Assembly: GCA_029934755.1 (NCBI GenBank)
Contig: JAOZLQ010000068.1
Location: 1-11,271, forward strand
Source of the DNA: Desulfuromusa sp.
GTDB taxonomy: Bacteria; Desulfobacterota; Desulfuromonadia; Desulfuromonadales; Geopsychrobacteraceae
Reading direction: 5' to 3'
Length of the DNA: 11,271 bases
Under the pieces are notes generated by a model, which saw only the letters and a program-made list of their open reading frames with translations, searched no databases and was not told the DNA's origin. Below, piece by piece: positions 8,244 through 11,271 of this stretch (position 1 is the first letter of the stretch; each line of letters starts with the position of its first letter). The position numbers were made by a program, and so were the translations under genes.

Positions 8244-9550
8244 TTTGTCCCCCCTATAAAACTTTCATAAACAAGTAAAAACTCCGCCTGATCAATTTCG
8301 GTGTTGAATGTATTTTCTACAACCTTGTAGTTGTTTTGTTCAATATTCTTAATCAATTTTTGGTAATTCCGGTAAGCTGTTTGAAAACCGGCATCAATCT
8401 TACCGCGAATTTGGACAGTCATCGCGTCGTCCTGCACATCAACCTGCACCTGTTCAATGACCATCTGATTTGAAACTGCAGCAGATAGATCATTAATAAC
8501 CGATTTGAATGTTTTAGCCACCCGATACCGATCCAGCTTTTTCAACAGCTCCAGCGATGCCGTATAATCGACCTTTTCGGGAAGTGAAAAACTGGTTAAA
8601 TCTGCAAGTTCTAGTTTTGCAAGAACGATATCTGCTTGCAAAGAATCGGTTTTTGTATGTAACAAACTAGTTCCAGCCACCAGTCCCAGTGCTAAAACAG
8701 CCAAGATAATCTGGGCCACAGGAAGACAGCGACGGGCATAACAACTCATTTTTGTAGCTGTCTGGGAGATACTATCCCCGACAGCTAGAAGATCCAGCAA
8801 AGGCAGCAGTGAGCAGCTTCTGCTTTCACCATCTACGGTGATCTGGGTCGATGGTGTCTCAACAATACTTCTGCCTGGTCGGTCATCCCAGTCTGGCTTA
8901 TCTGTGGCATCAAACCAGTTGCAGATAACACATTGGCCTATTGCCAACATCTTCTCCCGCTCAACGCTGTCAATATCGTCGCCAATCATATTCCACAACG
9001 ACTGAACCTGATCTTCTGACTGATCAAAAATAGTTGCGCGGCTAGAGTAATAGACTGTTTTTTGACTAGCTATAAGCAAATCAGCATACCGGCCATGGCG
9101 AAACACCAGAGCTACCGGCTGATGGCCGGGAACCTTCCTGCAGATCTGTAAAAGAAGAGTATGAAGAGGGAAAACAAGAAGAGCATCTGAACTATTGCCA
9201 ACCCGATCCAGATATTGATGGAACAGATCATGAGTAAGGGCGGTGTAAAATACTTCCGTATTATCACGCCCTTTTTTACGGGACTCATGGCTGATAACTT
9301 GTACAGGATCGGTGAATTCACCCTCCTCCTGCAGCTTTTTTGCAACCATAATATTCGCGTATTTAGGTCCTGTTTCAACGGTGGTTACTCTGGAGATTGT
9401 ACTCTGCCCAAACCCGGGAAAATCAGTAACAAGCCAGCTCTCACCTGCAAGTTCAGCAACATTTGCGACCTGACTGAAATGCCCATTGCGATAGAGGTAG
9501 GTTCCATCGTCAAGCTCAATTATATATTGCCTGGTAGACCCGCGACTCAT
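8240..9550 (-). CDS. MshI-like / PilM-PilN-type bitopic pilus assembly protein
   Basis: This is a 436-residue protein with a cytoplasmic part of about 270 residues, one membrane helix at about 277-297 (CLPVAQIILAVLALGLVAG region) and a C-terminal periplasmic domain of some 140 residues. That part contains a coiled region and a beta-alpha-beta segment (about 365-433, with VQVDVQDDAMTVQIRGKI) typical of PilN/GspL C-terminal folds. The architecture matches MshI and GspL, in which a PilM-like actin-fold half and a PilN-like half are in one chain that docks the assembly ATPase on the membrane. No clear nucleotide-binding motif is visible in the N-terminal half, as is common in GspL-type proteins. 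It overlaps the gene before and the gene after by ATGA. A G6 run lies just before its stop. Family-level assignment is from architecture and context. Confidence 0.65.
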   Translation of the reverse strand: MSRGSTRQYIIELDDGTYLYRNGHFSQVANVAELAGESWLVTDFPGFGQSTISRVTTVETGPKYANIMVAKKLQEEGEFTDPVQVISHESRKKGRDNTEVFYTALTHDLFHQYLDRVGNSSDALLVFPLHTLLLQICRKVPGHQPVALVFRHGRYADLLIASQKTVYYSSRATIFDQSEDQVQSLWNMIGDDIDSVEREKMLAIGQCVICNWFDATDKPDWDDRPGRSIVETPSTQITVDGESRSCSLLPLLDLLAVGDSISQTATKMSCYARRCLPVAQIILAVLALGLVAGTSLLHTKTDSLQADIVLAKLELADLTSFSLPEKVDYTASLELLKKLDRYRVAKTFKSVINDLSAAVSNQMVIEQVQVDVQDDAMTVQIRGKIDAGFQTAYRNYQKLIKNIEQNNYKVVENTFNTEIDQAEFLLVYESFIGGTK

Positions 9551-10161
9551 GATCCATCCCTCACAATAAATTTACCTTGAACCTCTAGAGTCAAGTCTCC
9601 TTCCTGCCGATTCCCTTCTGAAAAAATAGGGGGTTGCAATTCAGCAGTGTTGACACTCTGAGGTAAAACGGGATCTGTCTCTAGGCCACCGACCGGGATA
9701 ATCCCATCTGGCTGTAACTCATTGAGATCAACCTGCAAAGAAGAAGCAGTTTTGACCGGCTTGTTGCGGTAGACGCCACTACCAATATAAAGGGCTCCCG
9801 GTTGAAAATAATAAGTTTTGCCATGCGAGAGTTGATCCAGAATATTGCCTGCCTCATCAAAGCTTAATGATCTATTAACACTGACATCGTAGGTTTGCCA
9901 TTTTTCCGGAGCCAGCTCGAACTGTTTCACCTGTCTGGTAAATTGACTTAACGTCACCATCGCACGTTTATATTGATCCACCCGCTGACGCTGTTCTCTG
10001 GCTTGTCCAATCTGATCATGAGCAATCTGCAAGCGTTGCTTCTCAACCTCAAAGTTGTTATAGCCCCCAAGGAATTGATATGTTGCATAGCTGAAAAACA
10101 AGCTGACACAAATAGAGACAATGATCGTCAGACCAGGTTTAAAATTGCTAAAATTTGCCAT
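9547..10161 (-). CDS. PilO/MshJ-like inner-membrane pilus alignment protein
   Basis: The predicted protein has 204 residues with a single membrane segment near residues 10-31, followed by a charged, glutamine-rich stretch (about 35-70) that reads as a coiled coil, then a periplasmic domain. Size and layout fit PilO/MshJ (GspM-like) proteins, which sit with PilN-type partners under the secretin and connect it to the platform. The assignment rests on topology and gene neighbourhood, not on a diagnostic motif. The ATG at 10161 is preferred because AAGG stands at a good distance upstream; a GTG two codons earlier (10167) is possible. It is the first gene after the hairpin, and its stop overlaps the next start as ATGA. 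Confidence 0.6.
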   Translation of the reverse strand: MANFSNFKPGLTIIVSICVSLFFSYATYQFLGGYNNFEVEKQRLQIAHDQIGQAREQRQRVDQYKRAMVTLSQFTRQVKQFELAPEKWQTYDVSVNRSLSFDEAGNILDQLSHGKTYYFQPGALYIGSGVYRNKPVKTASSLQVDLNELQPDGIIPVGGLETDPVLPQSVNTAELQPPIFSEGNRQEGDLTLEVQGKFIVRDGS

Positions 10162-10351
10162 AATCACCTTGGGTTGTTGCAGTAGACAACGTTGTCAATC
10201 TCCATTCGGAAAATCCGAATGGAGATTGTTAAATCTACTTACCTCTACACCGTTTCAAATAAATCAATACTGCTGGAATGCCAATCGATAGGGGAAAAAC
10301 CTTTCAGTCCGGTGAAATCTCATTCCCGCTGTATCTTTTCACCCCCTGAGA
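10162..10351 (-). other. Spacer between pilin and assembly genes, with secondary structure
   Basis: No gene is present in this 190-bp gap. It contains, in transcription order, a 7-bp inverted repeat (GGTGAAA at 10311-10317 with TTTCACC at 10337-10343) and an imperfect 9-bp one (GCTGGAATG at 10272-10280 with CATTCCCGC at 10321-10329, one mismatch). These two cannot form together because their arms interleave. After them come a weak promoter-like pair TTGGCA (10284-10279) and TATTTG (10261-10256) with a 17-nt spacer, and then the perfect hairpin listed separately. A secondary promoter for the assembly genes or partial termination after the pilin are both possible; neither is proven by sequence. 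Confidence 0.35.
10196..10228 (-). promoter_or_regulatory. Perfect 15-bp stem hairpin between pilin and downstream operon
   Basis: The arms CAATCTCCATTCGGA (10196-10210) and its exact reverse complement (10214-10228) are separated by three bases, giving a 15-bp perfect stem with a tight loop. The 12-bp palindrome GACAACGTTGTC (10185-10196) abuts it and shares its last base. There is no run of T after the stem in either direction, so it does not look like a standard intrinsic terminator. It sits 35 nt before the ATG of the next gene. Likely roles are partial termination, an RNA-processing or stabilising stem at the 3' end of the abundant pilin message, or a protein-binding site. The structure is directly visible; the role is inferred. 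Confidence 0.55.
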
Positions 10352-10996
10352 TTAAGGAACATCCATAATATACATGGTATTAACAACTGCGGCCGCAGTA
10401 ATATCGGGCCAGTCATTAGCATCTGTATATTGACGGAAAGTCCCATCCTGGCCATTTGCAACCCCATCAACAATCCGATCAGTCGCAATCGCCAGATCTG
10501 TAGGCATATTGGTCATATAAAGTGCATTGTTAGCAACAGTAACCCCGCCACCACCACCGCCACCACTGGTCGCATTTAGACTATACAGATTCACTGTTAT
10601 CGTGCGGGCACCACTTTGTTTACCCTTAAAGGTAAATTGATAACTGTTTGTCGTATTGGTTGTGGGGATTTCCAGACCAACAGCCCGCAAACGATTTTCA
10701 ACAGCAGTCCATTCTGCGGCAGAATTGATGTTATCAAAAACACCATTCGTCGTCGCATTGACTCCGCCATTAACGATGCCATCCCCAAGAACTCCGCCAG
10801 TACGGTCATAATAATTGAGAACCGTCAGTTCCCACTGTTTCACAAATGAGTTGTAAAACTTTTTCTGCTTAGCCGACTGAATTAGATCCCCCCCTTTAAC
10901 GGTCGCCCCTAGGATGAGACCAATAATAATTAGCACAATAGCAATTTCAACTAATGTGAACCCTTTTTCATTCCTTAATGATCGACTCCATTTCAT
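10352..10996 (-). CDS. Type IV prepilin (MshA/PilA-like), probable major pilin
   Basis: This is a 214-residue prepilin, the subunit polymerised into the pilus. A short 12-residue charged leader ends in NEKG and is followed by FTLVE, the class III signal recognised by prepilin peptidase (cleavage after Gly12, N-methylation of Phe13, Glu at +5). The 22 residues or so after that form the hydrophobic spine helix. The mature protein has no cysteine, so it lacks the disulfide D-loop of classical type IVa pilins. It carries a run of seven glycines (codons at 10544-10564). I chose the ATG at 10996 because GGAG lies 8 nt upstream and the leader length is then typical; the longer frame from 11080 would add 28 unpilin-like residues. 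The gene is first in the cluster and separated from the assembly genes by a hairpin. A pseudopilin role is possible, but its position and size favour the main subunit. Confidence 0.88.
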   Translation of the reverse strand: MKWSRSLRNEKGFTLVEIAIVLIIIGLILGATVKGGDLIQSAKQKKFYNSFVKQWELTVLNYYDRTGGVLGDGIVNGGVNATTNGVFDNINSAAEWTAVENRLRAVGLEIPTTNTTNSYQFTFKGKQSGARTITVNLYSLNATSGGGGGGGVTVANNALYMTNMPTDLAIATDRIVDGVANGQDGTFRQYTDANDWPDITAAAVVNTMYIMDVP

Positions 10997-11051
10997 AATC
11001 TTTTCTCCATAATTCAGGACCTTCGCTAACATTAATAAGATATTCTTCAGA

Positions 11052-11080
11052 AAACTACCACAGACAACAGCACAATTCAA
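11052..11080 (-). promoter_or_regulatory. Candidate sigma-70 promoter of the pilin gene
   Basis: On the minus strand TTGAAT (11080-11075) is separated by 17 nt from TAGTTT (11057-11052), which is preceded by TGG, an extended -10 arrangement. It would give an untranslated leader of roughly 50 nt before the pilin ATG at 10996. The -10 hexamer matches the consensus at only three of six positions, so this is a weak pattern match and other start sites in this AT-rich stretch are equally possible. Confidence 0.22.
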
Positions 11081-11244
11081 TGATTATTCTTTAATATTAA
11101 TTTTTTTTCACCGACGACCACTGAGATCAAGAATATTCTCAACTAATCACGAAAAAAAGACAGGCATATATTAATAATTGATTATTTTTTATGTCTAATA
11201 TATAGTGAGGCTCTTGCAAAACCCTTTACATTCCAGCAATCGTC

Positions 11245-11264
11245 ATTCCCGCGCAGGCGGGAAT
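11245..11264. repeat. dRS3-like 20-bp palindromic repeat
   Basis: The sequence ATTCCCGCGCAGGCGGGAAT is an 8-bp perfect inverted repeat (ATTCCCGC / GCGGGAAT) around a 4-base loop. It fits the ATTCCC-N8-GGGAAT layout known as dRS3 in Neisseria, and similar 'ATTCCCGCG...GGCGGGAATC' repeats occur between genes in many proteobacteria. It is GC-rich in an AT-rich spacer and lies about 250 bp upstream of the pilin start, at the window edge. It could be a member of a dispersed repeat family, or the end of a terminator belonging to a gene outside the window. Copy number cannot be judged here. Confidence 0.6.
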
Positions 11265-11271
11265 CTAGAGT

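Larger units (their letters stand above)
10997..11271. other. AT-rich intergenic leader upstream of the pilin gene
   Basis: No convincing gene is present in this stretch. An open frame continues upstream of the chosen pilin start (to 11080), but it has no pilin-like character or good ribosome binding site. The segment is very AT-rich between about 11081 and 11210, with short palindromes such as TTAATATTAA (11091-11100), as expected of an upstream promoter region. The GC-rich dRS3-like repeat closes the right edge. I looked for a sigma-54 GG-N10-GC promoter, common for pilA genes, and saw none. Confidence 0.5.

Noticed and set aside
10290..10320. Intrinsic terminator after the pilin: TTTCA / TGAAA followed by GGTTTTT.
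   Set aside because: The stem is only five AT-rich base pairs with a six-base loop, too weak to support a terminator call.
10230..10351. A c-di-GMP (GEMM) or other known riboswitch in the pilin/operon spacer.
   Set aside because: I looked for the conserved GEMM core because MshE-type motors respond to c-di-GMP. The core bases are absent, and the spacer matches no riboswitch I know.
110..10996. Reading the cluster as a type II secretion system.
   Set aside because: There is one prepilin with no GspG-K pseudopilin set. The secretin is a short lipoprotein of MshL type without the N1-N2-N3 series of GspD, and MshN-like and MshEN features are present. MSHA-type pilus fits better.
10997..11080. 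Using the upstream start of the pilin frame (11080).
   Set aside because: It would give a 40-residue leader before the prepilin cleavage site. The ATG at 10996 has GGAG at ideal spacing and a normal 12-residue leader.
1..11271. CRISPR arrays, tRNA, rRNA, phage or defence genes.
   Set aside because: No spaced identical repeats, no tRNA-like cloverleaf and no defence or phage domains were seen. The window is filled by pilus genes.

Overview
The window is one almost fully packed minus-strand gene cluster encoding a type IV pilus-type machine of the MSHA (mannose-sensitive haemagglutinin) class. It contains a prepilin, the inner-membrane platform proteins, an outer-membrane secretin lipoprotein and the assembly ATPase. 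The base composition is AT-rich, and the gene families point to a Gram-negative proteobacterium or a Desulfobacterota ('Deltaproteobacteria')-like organism. The secretin with lipobox proves an outer membrane, but nothing here fixes the taxon further.

In transcription order (right to left): an AT-rich leader with a 20-bp dRS3-like palindrome at the window edge (11245-11264); a prepilin (10352-10996); a 190-bp spacer holding a perfect 15-bp hairpin; then nine tightly coupled genes. These are a PilO/MshJ-like protein (9547-10161), a PilM/PilN-fusion or MshI-like protein (8240-9550), a MshK/PilP-like protein (7710-8243), a MshL-like secretin lipoprotein (6142-7695), a MshN-like TPR protein (4997-6145), an unrecognised 165-aa membrane protein (4485-4982), a MshM/ExeA-like AAA ATPase with a C-terminal peptidoglycan-binding domain (3016-4488), a MshE/GspE-like ATPase with an N-terminal MshEN domain (1355-3019) and a MshG/GspF-like platform protein (110-1348). 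Five junctions are ATGA start/stop overlaps and the other three gaps are 6-14 nt, so these nine genes are almost certainly one transcription unit. The last 109 bases have no gene but carry a pair of direct repeats that could be a transposon-end remnant.

How they fit together: the prepilin is inserted in the inner membrane and processed by a prepilin peptidase not encoded here. The MshE-like hexamer drives the MshG-like platform to polymerise it. The I/J/K-like proteins form the alignment complex linking the platform to the secretin, and the MshM- and MshN-like proteins probably help place or stabilise the secretin in the peptidoglycan. No retraction ATPase (PilT), prepilin peptidase or minor pilin is in the window.

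The points most worth a second look are the extra 165-aa gene in a permuted MSHA gene order, the c-di-GMP-binding MshEN module with a substituted first motif, G7/G8 tracts inside the pilin and secretin genes, and the hairpin separating the pilin from its assembly genes.
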